From NCBI GenBank assembly GCA_963545265.1, contig CAUUHY010000006.1, positions 1 to 46,278 on the forward strand: a DNA stretch of 46,278 nucleotides, given 5' to 3'. Both the position numbers and the translations under genes were made by a program. The notes beneath the pieces were generated by a model, which was not told the origin of the DNA, did not search any database, and saw only the letters and a list, made by a program, of their open reading frames with translations. Below are positions 16,423 to 24,477 of the stretch, one piece after another. Source of the DNA: CAJPPJ01 sp963545265. Lineage in GTDB: Bacteria > Bacillota_I > Bacilli_A > RF39 > UBA660. Numbering within the stretch: position 1 is the first letter of the stretch; each line of letters starts with the position of its first letter.

Positions 16423-16964
16423 AATGATACCACCGTCCTAAATTCTGTTGACTTACCACCATTTAAGAAATTATCTAAAACTACTCTTAAATCTTCGTTA
16501 GTTACTTGAGTAGTAGCAAGTCCACAACTAGATAATGAATTTATTAAATGTCTTATCTTCTTTTGAATGTTTTCTGGATTTTTTTCTTTAAACAATATGT
16601 AATATTCTGTGTCTACTACTGAATTATTTATAAATCCATTAGCTTTTTGTATATCTTCCATAATTAGTTTTCTAATAGCAACTGATGCTGTTTGATTATA
16701 CATTACTTGAAGCCTAGACATATATACAGATATATCTACTGGTCTATCTGCAACTACTAACCAAAATTCATAATCTATTTGATTATATACTTGTTTTAAG
16801 TTAGATATAACCATATTTTGTTCTTCTTCACTTAATATAAAAATATTTCTTGGGATTATCTTAACTCCTGATACTTTATCATTATTATTTAAAATAATCA
16901 TTCCATCTGTTATGTTTTTAACAGGTAACCAATTTTCTGTAACTCTATTTCTTTGGCTTGACAT
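16419..16964 (-). CDS. VirB4 N-terminal-domain-like protein (separate ORF)
   Basis: This 181-residue protein begins MSSQRNRVTENWLPVKNI. Segments such as GMIILNNNDKVSGVKIIPRN, VISNLKQVYNQIDYEFWLVV and ADRPVDISVYMSRLQ match the first domain of Firmicute VirB4/TraE proteins, where a W-[LM]-P motif starts the chain. I chose ATG 16964 because GGAGAGG lies about 11 bases upstream; a longer open start exists at 17003. It overlaps the PrgI-like gene upstream and the ATPase ORF downstream (ATGA), so the two VirB4 parts should be made together in similar amounts. Confidence 0.75.
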   Translation of the reverse strand: MSSQRNRVTENWLPVKNITDGMIILNNNDKVSGVKIIPRNIFILSEEEQNMVISNLKQVYNQIDYEFWLVVADRPVDISVYMSRLQVMYNQTASVAIRKLIMEDIQKANGFINNSVVDTEYYILFKEKNPENIQKKIRHLINSLSSCGLATTQVTNEDLRVVLDNFLNGGKSTEFRTVVSL

Positions 16965-17268
16965 TGCTACACCATCCTCTCCAATAATAAATTTGTGTTT
17001 CACTATAATATCTATACATACTTTCTAAAAATACCAATCCATTATGGTAATGAGATGGCAGTGGAAACACTAAAAGGCCACTTACAAGTAGTGGTAGTAA
17101 CATAAGTATCGTATAAAATATATTACTTGCCGCTTTAGAAAATATTATCATTAAAAGTACTGTTGTAACTATACCCGTAGCAAATATACTTAAATCTATC
17201 GGTCTAAAATATCCAAATATTAAATTACCTCTTTTGGTATTTGCTGGTATTAAAAAATTATTATTCAC
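16945..17268 (-). CDS. PrgI-family-like small membrane protein
   Basis: This protein of about 107 residues has two adjacent membrane helices (about 24-45 and 48-68), preceded by a short N-terminus with ANTKRG and followed by PLPSHYHNGLVFLESMYRYY. This layout immediately upstream of VirB4 is that of PrgI-type proteins of Gram-positive type IV systems (VirB3 analogues). The start is taken as GTG 17268 because GGGAGGG ends six bases before it; GTG 17274 overlaps that site. It overlaps the next gene by about 20 bases. Confidence 0.75.
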   Translation of the reverse strand: MNNNFLIPANTKRGNLIFGYFRPIDLSIFATGIVTTVLLMIIFSKAASNIFYTILMLLPLLVSGLLVFPLPSHYHNGLVFLESMYRYYSETQIYYWRGWCSNVKPKK

Positions 17269-17285
17269 TAGCACCCTCCCTTTTC

Positions 17286-19082
17286 TTATCTCTTGTTAGG
17301 ATCAAATCCTCTATTTTTATCTACTAAATTTGTTGTTGTTAAATTTTGCATCTTAGTATCATTTTTTGCAATTCTAGCATCTCTTTCATCTTCAACTCTA
17401 GTTTGATTAATAACTGATCTAGCTCTATCTGTTAAAGTTACTTTTTCATCTTTAGGTCTATTATCTTTATATTTTGAATAAATTGTATCTTTTGTTCCAA
17501 TATATTCATTAATTTCTTCAAAGTTTTTCTTAGCATTATCAAATTCTTTTGCTTTTTGTTCACTTATAGTAGTAGTTCTATCAAGTTCTGCTCTTGCTAT
17601 TCCAATTCCTACTGTATCATTTGGATGAGTTGCTACTATTTCATCATACGTCATTTTAGCTTGAGCTTGATTAGTTTGAGCAGTAGTCATTTCAACTTTT
17701 GCATTATCCATATTTTTCTTAGCTTGTGCTAAATGCCACTTAGTAACATTATATTTTCTATCAATTCCAGCCTTTTGAAGTCCTGTTGCTTTAGATTGTA
17801 TTACATCCGCTATACTTCTCATCTTAGCATCTTTATTTCCAGTTCTAATTTGAGTAGCTAAACTTCCTCCAGCTCTATACGTTTCAGCCATAGTAGATCC
17901 ACCTTTTTGACCATTTACATAACCAGTTCTCGCTCCAGCTACTGCTCCAGTTAATGCTCCAGTAAGACTTTTTCCACCTACAAGACCTCCAACTGCTCCA
18001 AATGCCGTTCCTGTAACTCCACCTACTATTCCACCAATTTTAGTTGCTAACTCTTTATTATCTTCTTTAATTCCAATTACTTTTTTAACAAATCCTGGTA
18101 AATCTTTTGCAAATTTTAAAAGCCCTAATATTAATATAACTTTTAAATATGCAAGTCTCATAGGATCTTCTTTTAATCCTTCAGCTGCTCCATAATCTAT
18201 AAACAATTTATCTGTTGATAAGGCATTTATAAAATACAGCACTATATATATTGTTCCAAGCGATAAAAATATATCTAAAAACGTTGAAACTAAATTTTCC
18301 AACCAAGAATAAAAAGCTTGATCTTTTTTATCAGATACATCAAGTAGTGATATTACTGGTATTGGAGCAATCATTTCTAAAATAATCATTTTAAATACCC
18401 TAATAGCTACTTTTAAAGTTATAGAAAATAGTAAAAATACCGTTATAGCCCCAACTATCGTTGAAAGTGGCCATTTATATTCATATCTATAATGAGATCC
18501 AAAACCTAAGAACCCACTATTGTCATTTTCTATGATTTTTTCGCTAAATTCTTTGATACTTTCAATTTCTTTTGTTCCATCTACACTAGCATAATTATTA
18601 TTAGCATCTCTTCTAGGTGAAAAGAAAGATCTAAGAAGTATTAAAGACATTTGTGAGGAATTCTTCTTTACTGTTTCATCTACATTACTTGTTGTTTTTT
18701 CTTCTGCAAATAAAATTCTAGGTAAAACTGGCAAAAATACTTTTTGTGCCTTATAAAGTAGATTAAATCCTGTTGGAAGTAACATAATTACTATTATTAC
18801 AATAAAAACATTTCTAAATATCTTTGCAACACCTTTTTTTGAATCTAAAACTTTATCAGGTTCAAACATTAACTGAAAAAACGATATAGTTAATTTAAAG
18901 AGCATTATAACTCCTAAAATAGCATATATCCTATTTCTAAATGAATCAATTATTCCTATATGTACCCTTAGAGAAGATAAATCAAATATTCCTTGAGTAA
19001 TAAATTCAATAATAGAATAAATGAAATAATCTATACTTCCAACTATCCATCTAAAGGCATCAATTATTATATTTTTGTCCAT
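17286..19082 (-). CDS. VirB6/TrbL-like polytopic channel protein
   Basis: This 598-residue protein has about six to seven membrane segments in its first 330 residues (including YAILGVIMLFKLTISFFQLM, IVIIVIMLLPTGFNLLY, TFLDIFLSLGTIYIVLYFI). A glycine/alanine-rich stretch follows (GGIVGGVTGTAFGAVGGLVG), then a soluble C-terminal helical region of about 200 residues with Ala/Lys/Gln heptads. VirB6-type proteins form the inner-membrane path of type IV systems. Multi-pass topology, the hydrophilic C-tail and its position next to the VirB2-, VirB3- and VirB4-like genes support the call. Confidence 0.8.
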   Translation of the reverse strand: MDKNIIIDAFRWIVGSIDYFIYSIIEFITQGIFDLSSLRVHIGIIDSFRNRIYAILGVIMLFKLTISFFQLMFEPDKVLDSKKGVAKIFRNVFIVIIVIMLLPTGFNLLYKAQKVFLPVLPRILFAEEKTTSNVDETVKKNSSQMSLILLRSFFSPRRDANNNYASVDGTKEIESIKEFSEKIIENDNSGFLGFGSHYRYEYKWPLSTIVGAITVFLLFSITLKVAIRVFKMIILEMIAPIPVISLLDVSDKKDQAFYSWLENLVSTFLDIFLSLGTIYIVLYFINALSTDKLFIDYGAAEGLKEDPMRLAYLKVILILGLLKFAKDLPGFVKKVIGIKEDNKELATKIGGIVGGVTGTAFGAVGGLVGGKSLTGALTGAVAGARTGYVNGQKGGSTMAETYRAGGSLATQIRTGNKDAKMRSIADVIQSKATGLQKAGIDRKYNVTKWHLAQAKKNMDNAKVEMTTAQTNQAQAKMTYDEIVATHPNDTVGIGIARAELDRTTTISEQKAKEFDNAKKNFEEINEYIGTKDTIYSKYKDNRPKDEKVTLTDRARSVINQTRVEDERDARIAKNDTKMQNLTTTNLVDKNRGFDPNKR

Positions 19083-19090
19083 AATTCACC

Positions 19091-19420
19091 TTAACTTGTA
19101 GTCTTTTTATTTTGACTATTGTTAGTAACTCCACAAAGTGGATCATCTACTAAATTTAAATTTGTCTTTACAGGAGGTAAATTTAATATAAGTTGTAAAA
19201 TTGTAGGTAGTAAAAATACAAGTGCTGCAGCTATAATTCTATTTTTAGAATTAACTAAAATTGATTTATTCATATTTTCTTCCTTTGATCCTGCAACTGC
19301 TGTAACAACATCTAAAGATATAAGAACTAAAAGAACTATAGGAACTATAATTTTTACGAAATTTATACCATCATTTAACATTTTCCACGCTTCTTCTGTA
19401 AATATTGCATTACAATTCAT
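19091..19420 (-). CDS. Two-TM small membrane protein, VirB2/TrbC-like (putative)
   Basis: This 109-residue protein has two hydrophobic helices (about 21-44 and 62-80) separated by a short charged loop with Lys/Asn/Arg, the layout of VirB2-type pilin subunits. A Cys near each end (NCNAIF, DPLCGV) could form a disulfide outside. A strong AAAGGAGAT site precedes its ATG, fitting a part needed in quantity. It is 8 bases upstream of the VirB6-like gene. The pilin role is inferred from topology and context only. Confidence 0.65.
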   Translation of the reverse strand: MNCNAIFTEEAWKMLNDGINFVKIIVPIVLLVLISLDVVTAVAGSKEENMNKSILVNSKNRIIAAALVFLLPTILQLILNLPPVKTNLNLVDDPLCGVTNNSQNKKTTS

Positions 19421-19461
19421 AATTTATCTCCTTTAAATTTTATTATTATATCATAACTATT

Positions 19462-20625
19462 TTATTTTACCACATAAGGGTCAAGTTTAGTCCCGGTTCC
19501 CCCACTTATAACAGTATCTTTTGACAAAGCATAAACTGGTAAAACATTCATCATTCTACTACATTCTTCTTCTTTAATAGTTTTTGATATGTAAAAAGCT
19601 AAATTGCTAGCTTTTACAGAAGGAGTAGCTAACCAAGTGTTATGTTTAGATAAAAAGTTATAATTTTGACATTCAACTGATGAAGTCATAAGACATTTTT
19701 TATCTAAAGAAGCTGCCATATAATCATAAACTGCTAAAGCCCCTACTTTATTAGTATCTATAGTTTTACATTCTTTAGAACCATCTTTTCCAACATCTCT
19801 TGATGTTCTTTGACCTACACAAAAGTTTTTTTCTACTAAATTTATATAAAGAAGTGGACTGTTTGCTTTATTTTTTTCTAAATTATCTTCTAAATTTTTC
19901 TTAAGTAAACTTCTATTATAATCGTTTTTACCACTAGTATTAGAAGTATAACTATTATATCTATCATCATATGAAGAAAGTACTCCATAACTATTTGGTA
20001 CTACTAAAAGATCTCCGTCTGTATCAACTCTTATAATTCTATATGTTGTCGAATGAATTTTCACATAATTATTAGGATCTTCTCCTCTAAATATATAACC
20101 ACCTGTTAAAGTTGTTTTAGAAGATGAAGAATTTTTAGAAACAGATGATACATTATACAATCCATCTTTTGTAGATAAAGTTTCTATATTTTGCTTCATC
20201 ACTTCTTTTCCAAGAGTCTTAGAAGAATAATTAACATCTCCACAATCTACATAAGTTACATATTGATACATATTTTTAGATTGTTGATATACTTTAACAT
20301 TACCTTTACAAGTTTTATTTAATCTTGCAATAGATAAATTTCTTAAAAAGCCACTACTTATAAGTTCATCACTACTAACAGTTCTATAATCTCCTGAAAT
20401 TGTAGGTAGTTTGTCTTGGTGCTTTTTATAATATCTAACTGCTGCATTTTTTAAATTTTTTTCTAAAGTTTGAAAGTTATTAGCTGTATTATTACCAGCT
20501 GTATTTGTATTAAGTAATAATAAGACAATAAGTAATAAAAATACTGCTATTACAACTATGAATACTTTTATTATTTTAGGGTCTATACTTTCTTTAACTA
20601 ATGTAACTATCTTCTTAAAATCCAT
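19462..20625 (-). CDS. Prepilin-like exported envelope protein, unknown
   Basis: This protein of about 387 residues has a short basic N-terminus and one membrane helix (about 19-40). A pseudopilin-like helix (FQTLEKNLKNAAVRYYKKHQ) follows, then an outside domain with paired Cys (NKTCKGN, VDCGD, KNFCVGQ, CKTID, KKCLM, EECSRM). It ends GGTGTKLDPYVVK. It appears to be the first gene of the secretion-type operon: a palindromic terminator lies just upstream and TATAAT at 20649-20654. ATG 20625 is chosen because AGAGGT is 5 bases before it; GTG 20628 is too close. It may be a secreted substrate or surface part. Confidence 0.7.
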   Translation of the reverse strand: MDFKKIVTLVKESIDPKIIKVFIVVIAVFLLLIVLLLLNTNTAGNNTANNFQTLEKNLKNAAVRYYKKHQDKLPTISGDYRTVSSDELISSGFLRNLSIARLNKTCKGNVKVYQQSKNMYQYVTYVDCGDVNYSSKTLGKEVMKQNIETLSTKDGLYNVSSVSKNSSSSKTTLTGGYIFRGEDPNNYVKIHSTTYRIIRVDTDGDLLVVPNSYGVLSSYDDRYNSYTSNTSGKNDYNRSLLKKNLEDNLEKNKANSPLLYINLVEKNFCVGQRTSRDVGKDGSKECKTIDTNKVGALAVYDYMAASLDKKCLMTSSVECQNYNFLSKHNTWLATPSVKASNLAFYISKTIKEEECSRMMNVLPVYALSKDTVISGGTGTKLDPYVVK

Positions 20626-20648
20626 CACATACCTCTATTGTTACTTTT

Positions 20649-20654
20649 ATTATA
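20649..20654 (-). promoter_or_regulatory. Putative -10 box of the secretion-type operon
   Basis: TATAAT on the minus strand lies about 24 bases upstream of the start at 20625, downstream of the preceding gene's terminator. No good -35 box is seen. Confidence 0.4.
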
Positions 20655-20678
20655 ATATAAAATAATATAATTTAAAAT

Positions 20679-20706
20679 AAAAATAGTTAACTAGTTAACT
20701 ATTTTT
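20679..20706. terminator. Perfect 28-bp palindrome acting as terminator
   Basis: AAAAATAGTTAACT is followed at once by its exact reverse complement. The minus-strand stop codon of the upstream gene (20695-20697) is inside the palindrome, and a T-rich stretch follows. The stem has no fixed loop, so the actual hairpin must open a few central bases. Confidence 0.7.
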
Positions 20707-22128
20707 ATCATTTGGATTTTTTGAAGGTTTGATAACTTTTACTTTTGGTTTTTCTGATTTTTCTGATTCTCCTGATTTTTCTGATTCTCCTGAATTTTCT
20801 GATTTTCCTGAATTTTCTGATTTTCCTGAATTTTCTGGTTTTTCTGATTTTTCTGGTTCTTTTGATTTTTCTGGTTCTTTTGGTTTAACAGGTTTTTCTG
20901 GGTTTTCTGGTTTAACGGGTTTTTCTCTAGTTTCTTTATAAACTCTATCTATTTCACTAACAATTATCTTATCTTTCATAGGCATCACTTTGTTTTCCTC
21001 TACAGTTTGAGGATCAATAGTATTTTCTTCTATAAATTTATTTATAAGATTTATATCGTTAATTCCATATTTAGAAAATTCATTAAAAATACTTTCTCTT
21101 GATAAATCTATATTTGTTGATAAACTTATAATTCCACTTCTTTTAATAGACTGCAAAAGATTTTCATTCATTACCCTAACTTTTTTTATTGAAGATAGAA
21201 TTTTGTTAGTTTCTTGTTTTGCAGCTTTATCTATATCATTAGCTTTCTGTTGTGGTGTTTGAGAATCTTTATCTGAAATAAAACTTCCATAAATTTCGTC
21301 GTAATATGCAAGAGATAGTACATAAAGATCATCTATATAAGTACAAAAATCTCTCGATAAAGGTAAACTAGTCCCATAAATTTTCTTATATAAAAAACTT
21401 TCTTCAGAAATTGGAATACCAAAATTTTTTATTTGATCAAAACTTGTTATTCCATTAGTTTTGATATTTCTTAATTCTTTTAAGTTCTTTTCACTAAATA
21501 AATCTAAAATTATATCTAAATTTCTATCATTTAAAAAATGGTCAATTTGATCAAACAAAGGTTTATAATCTTCAAAATTTAAATTCTTTTTAAATTTCAA
21601 ATTATATATTATTTTATCTTCCGTTATTTCTTTAATACTATATTCAGCCATAGGAATTAAAGCCATTCTTATATTTCTAGGCAACAAAGAATAATCAATA
21701 TCAAAACTTATAGATTGTTTTTTGCTTTCAGCTTTTTGTATATTATCTAAATTTAATTGTATTATTTTCTTAGATTTTATATCTAACTTTTCTATAAGAG
21801 GATCTACCTTTTCCAAAGATAAATCTTTATCTATATTTAGATTATCTATATAAAATCTTCTTAAATTTTCTAATTCTTGATTTTGTAATAAGCTAAATTT
21901 TATTTTCTTATCTTCAAGAATATCATATGAATATTTTTGCTTATCTATATAATCTAGAAGTTTTAATTTAATTTCTTTTGCTTTTTCTTTATCTGATAAA
22001 ATACGATATTTATATCCAGACAATATATTTGCAAACTCTAATCTTTCAGTTTCATTTTCAAAATTATTTATTAGTTCATTTATTTCCTTAAATTCTATTT
22101 CCTCTAAAATTTCTTTTATATTTATCAT
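20695..22128 (-). CDS. Hypothetical protein with Pro/Glu/Lys/Ser repeat tail
   Basis: In this 477-residue protein the first 395 residues are charged and mostly helical, with no membrane segment or signal peptide. They are followed by a low-complexity tail of PEKPVKPKEPEKSKEPEK type and a hexapeptide ENSGKS/ENSGES tandem repeat, ending in a basic KVKVIKPSKNPNDKNS. I do not recognise the globular part. It lies 4 bases after ftsW and is the last gene before a terminator, so it is probably co-transcribed with ftsW. The ribosome site (AGGATT) is weak, again suggesting coupling. A role at the septum or envelope is only suggested by context. Confidence 0.75.
   Translation of the reverse strand: MINIKEILEEIEFKEINELINNFENETERLEFANILSGYKYRILSDKEKAKEIKLKLLDYIDKQKYSYDILEDKKIKFSLLQNQELENLRRFYIDNLNIDKDLSLEKVDPLIEKLDIKSKKIIQLNLDNIQKAESKKQSISFDIDYSLLPRNIRMALIPMAEYSIKEITEDKIIYNLKFKKNLNFEDYKPLFDQIDHFLNDRNLDIILDLFSEKNLKELRNIKTNGITSFDQIKNFGIPISEESFLYKKIYGTSLPLSRDFCTYIDDLYVLSLAYYDEIYGSFISDKDSQTPQQKANDIDKAAKQETNKILSSIKKVRVMNENLLQSIKRSGIISLSTNIDLSRESIFNEFSKYGINDINLINKFIEENTIDPQTVEENKVMPMKDKIIVSEIDRVYKETREKPVKPENPEKPVKPKEPEKSKEPEKSEKPENSGKSENSGKSENSGESEKSGESEKSEKPKVKVIKPSKNPNDKNS
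20749..20928. repeat. Low-complexity coding tandem repeats (18-bp and 15-bp units)
   Basis: The plus strand shows repeated TTTTCTGATTTTCCTGAA-type units of 18 bp, then TTCTGGTTCTTTTGA-type units, coding the ENSGKS and PEKS/KEP repeats of the gene on the minus strand. Such repeats change copy number easily. Confidence 0.85.
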
Positions 22129-22132
22129 AATC

Positions 22133-23284
22133 CTATACTTTCTTCTTTATAAATCTTTCTTTTTTTAATCGAGTTTCTATTCTAGCTCTTTGAATAAATC
22201 CAAGAGCTATAACATTAAATAGCAAACTTGTTCCTCCGTAACTTAAAAATGGAATCGGTATCCCTGTCAATGGTATAAAAGTAGAAACTCCACCTATATT
22301 TACAAAAAGATGTAACGCCATCAAAAACATTATAGCATAAGAATAAGAAGCTTGAAAATTATTATAACTACTTCTAGCAATTAAAATAATACGATAAAAC
22401 ATAAACATAAACAATAAAATGATTACTATTCCACCTACTATTCCTAACTCTTCTACTATTACAGGAAAAATAAAGTCCGTATGACTTTCTGGTAAATACA
22501 AATATTTTTGACTCGAATTAGCAAGTCCCTTACCAAAAAGTCCACCATTATTAAAAGCTATTAAACTATTGCATAATTGGTTCCCATCAGTATAAAATCT
22601 TTCAGAAGTACAAACACCATGAGTGTTTATACGATTTTGTTTTTCTTTAGATAATTTTTTATAAATACTTGAAAAAGATAATATTCCAAGACTTAATATT
22701 AATATCATAAAAATAAATACTATCTTCTTTATAGACTTACCAACTGGATTAATAAAGAACATAAATATTATAACTAAAGTTATAACCATAGCAGTACCAA
22801 AGTCAGGTTGTAAAAATACAAGTCCCGCTCCAAGAAATCCCCAACCTATTGGAAACACTAAATATTTTGGATCATCTAATTTATTTTTATATTGGTCATA
22901 ATAAATTGATGCGAGTAATATATATACTAATTTAAATAATTCACTAGGTTGAATACCAACTCCAGGAATAAGATTTAACCATCCCCTAGTCTTATTAATG
23001 TAGCTTCCTTTAAATATTAAAAACACCAAAGCTCCAATTATTATTAAAAGAGCTGGATATACAATTTTTTTATAATGTTTACTATCAATAAATAATATTA
23101 TAAAAAATCCTATTAATGCTATAAAAGCCCAAATTGATTGCTTTATAAAGTATCCTAATGGACTTTGATTATATCTAACAACTGAAAAAACATTACTAGC
23201 TGAAAAAATCATAACAATACCAATTGCTATAAGTAAAATCATAACTACAAATAATGGAATATCTATTTTTTTTAATATCTTCAT
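22133..23284 (-). CDS. ftsW: FtsW/RodA/SpoVE-family peptidoglycan polymerase, FtsW type
   Basis: This 383-residue protein has about ten membrane helices and the SEDS-family signatures: IFSASN near the N-terminus, GVGIQPSELFKL, LVFLQPDFGTAMVI, NGGLFGKGLANSSQKYLYLP, then SHTDFIFPVIVEELG and PIPFLSYGGTSL. The ESHTDFIF form favours FtsW over RodA. These proteins polymerise glycan strands at the septum with a cognate class B PBP, not present in this window. No Shine-Dalgarno is seen; instead a TATAAT lies 8 bases before the ATG, suggesting a leaderless or near-leaderless mRNA in addition to read-through from tgt. Confidence 0.93.
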   Translation of the reverse strand: MKILKKIDIPLFVVMILLIAIGIVMIFSASNVFSVVRYNQSPLGYFIKQSIWAFIALIGFFIILFIDSKHYKKIVYPALLIIIGALVFLIFKGSYINKTRGWLNLIPGVGIQPSELFKLVYILLASIYYDQYKNKLDDPKYLVFPIGWGFLGAGLVFLQPDFGTAMVITLVIIFMFFINPVGKSIKKIVFIFMILILSLGILSFSSIYKKLSKEKQNRINTHGVCTSERFYTDGNQLCNSLIAFNNGGLFGKGLANSSQKYLYLPESHTDFIFPVIVEELGIVGGIVIILLFMFMFYRIILIARSSYNNFQASYSYAIMFLMALHLFVNIGGVSTFIPLTGIPIPFLSYGGTSLLFNVIALGFIQRARIETRLKKERFIKKKV

Positions 23285-23288
23285 ATAT

Positions 23289-24401
23289 TTAAATTATACT
23301 TTTTTTATAATTTTTTATAAAGTTATTTTTATAATCTTTAAAATTATTGTTCTTTATTGCTTCTCTTACTTCTTCCATCATTTTTATTAAAAACCTTGTA
23401 TTATGTATAGATAAAAGTCTCATACCATACATTTCATTACATACAAGTAAATGTCTAATATAAGCTTTTGTATGATTTTTACAAGCATAACAATCACAAG
23501 TTTTTTCTAATGGAGTAAAATCTTCTTTAAATCTAGCATTTTTAATACTTACTCTACCTTCTCTTGTAAAAAAATTGCCATGTCTTGCAATTCTAGTAGA
23601 TAAAACACAATCGAATATATCTATTCCTCTATCAATTGCTTCAAGCATATCAATTGGTTCACCAACTCCCATTAAATATCTAACTTTATCTTCAGGTAAA
23701 TAAGGTGTTGCAAGTTCTACCATTTTTATCTTAGTATTTTGTCCTTCTCCAACACTAACTCCACCTACTGCAAAACCATCAAATGGTAAAGATGTAGTAT
23801 ATTCAGCACTAAGTTTTCTAAGATCAGCAAATTCTCCACCTTGAACTATACCAAATAAACTTTGATTTTCATTTTTATGTGCATCTAAACATCTTTTCGC
23901 CCATCTAAAAGTTCTTTCTATAGAGTTTTTCATATACATATGAGTTGATGGATATGGAGGACATTCATCAAGTACCATAGCGATATCTGAATCAAGTTTA
24001 TTTTGTATTTCGATAGATTTTTCTGGAGTTAAAAACAAATTTCTTCCATCTAAATGACTTTTAAATTTAACTCCATCTTCACTAATATCTTTAGGTCTTG
24101 CTAAAGAGAACACTTGAAAACCACCTGAGTCTGTAAGTATTGGTCCATCCCAATTCATAAAACTATGAAGTCCTCCTGCTTTTCTTACTAAATCTTCTCC
24201 TGGTCTTAAATGTAAATGATAAGTATTAGATAATATAACACCTGCTTTAGTATCTTTTATTTCATCAAAAGACATAGTCTTAACTGTTGCAAGAGTACCA
24301 ACTGGCATAAACATAGGAGTTTCAAAACTACCATGATTAGTATGGAGAATTCCATATCTTGCATTTTCATCTTTTTTTATTAATTCATATTTAACTTTCA
24401 T
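23289..24401 (-). CDS. tgt: Queuine tRNA-ribosyltransferase (tRNA-guanine transglycosylase)
   Basis: This 370-residue enzyme exchanges guanine at the wobble position of tRNAs with GUN anticodons for the queuosine precursor. Motifs are MPVGTLATVK, LTDSGGFQVFSLA with the general-base Asp, FGIVQGG, GFAVGGVSVGE, FDCVLSTRIARHG with the nucleophile Asp, and the zinc ligands CDCYACKNH with a later His. Length is standard. AAGGTGG precedes the ATG, and TATAAT lies on the minus strand near 24416-24421. Its upstream neighbour (24478) is divergent. Other queuosine genes are not in the window. Confidence 0.97.
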   Translation of the reverse strand: MKVKYELIKKDENARYGILHTNHGSFETPMFMPVGTLATVKTMSFDEIKDTKAGVILSNTYHLHLRPGEDLVRKAGGLHSFMNWDGPILTDSGGFQVFSLARPKDISEDGVKFKSHLDGRNLFLTPEKSIEIQNKLDSDIAMVLDECPPYPSTHMYMKNSIERTFRWAKRCLDAHKNENQSLFGIVQGGEFADLRKLSAEYTTSLPFDGFAVGGVSVGEGQNTKIKMVELATPYLPEDKVRYLMGVGEPIDMLEAIDRGIDIFDCVLSTRIARHGNFFTREGRVSIKNARFKEDFTPLEKTCDCYACKNHTKAYIRHLLVCNEMYGMRLLSIHNTRFLIKMMEEVREAIKNNNFKDYKNNFIKNYKKSII

Positions 24402-24464
24402 ATTGCCACCTTGTGTTATTATATCAAAAATTTAAAAAATATATAGAAAAATAAGAAAATATTG

Positions 24465-24470
24465 TATAAT
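24465..24470 (+). promoter_or_regulatory. Putative -10 box of the plus-strand gene at 24478
   Basis: TATAAT ends seven bases before the ATG at 24478, so a normal start point would fall on or next to the initiation codon. No convincing -35 box is present. Confidence 0.45.
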
Positions 24471-24477
24471 GGTGGTG

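Noticed and set aside
9001..20628. Integrative conjugative element
   Set aside because: No relaxase, integrase, replication or oriT-like sequence was seen within it and housekeeping genes flank it; the recombinase at 1-337 is separated by the CRISPR locus.
20729..20941. Plus-strand frame of 70 codons (SDSPDFS-type repeats)
   Set aside because: It is the antisense shadow of the PEKS/ENSGKS tandem repeat region, with no ribosome site.
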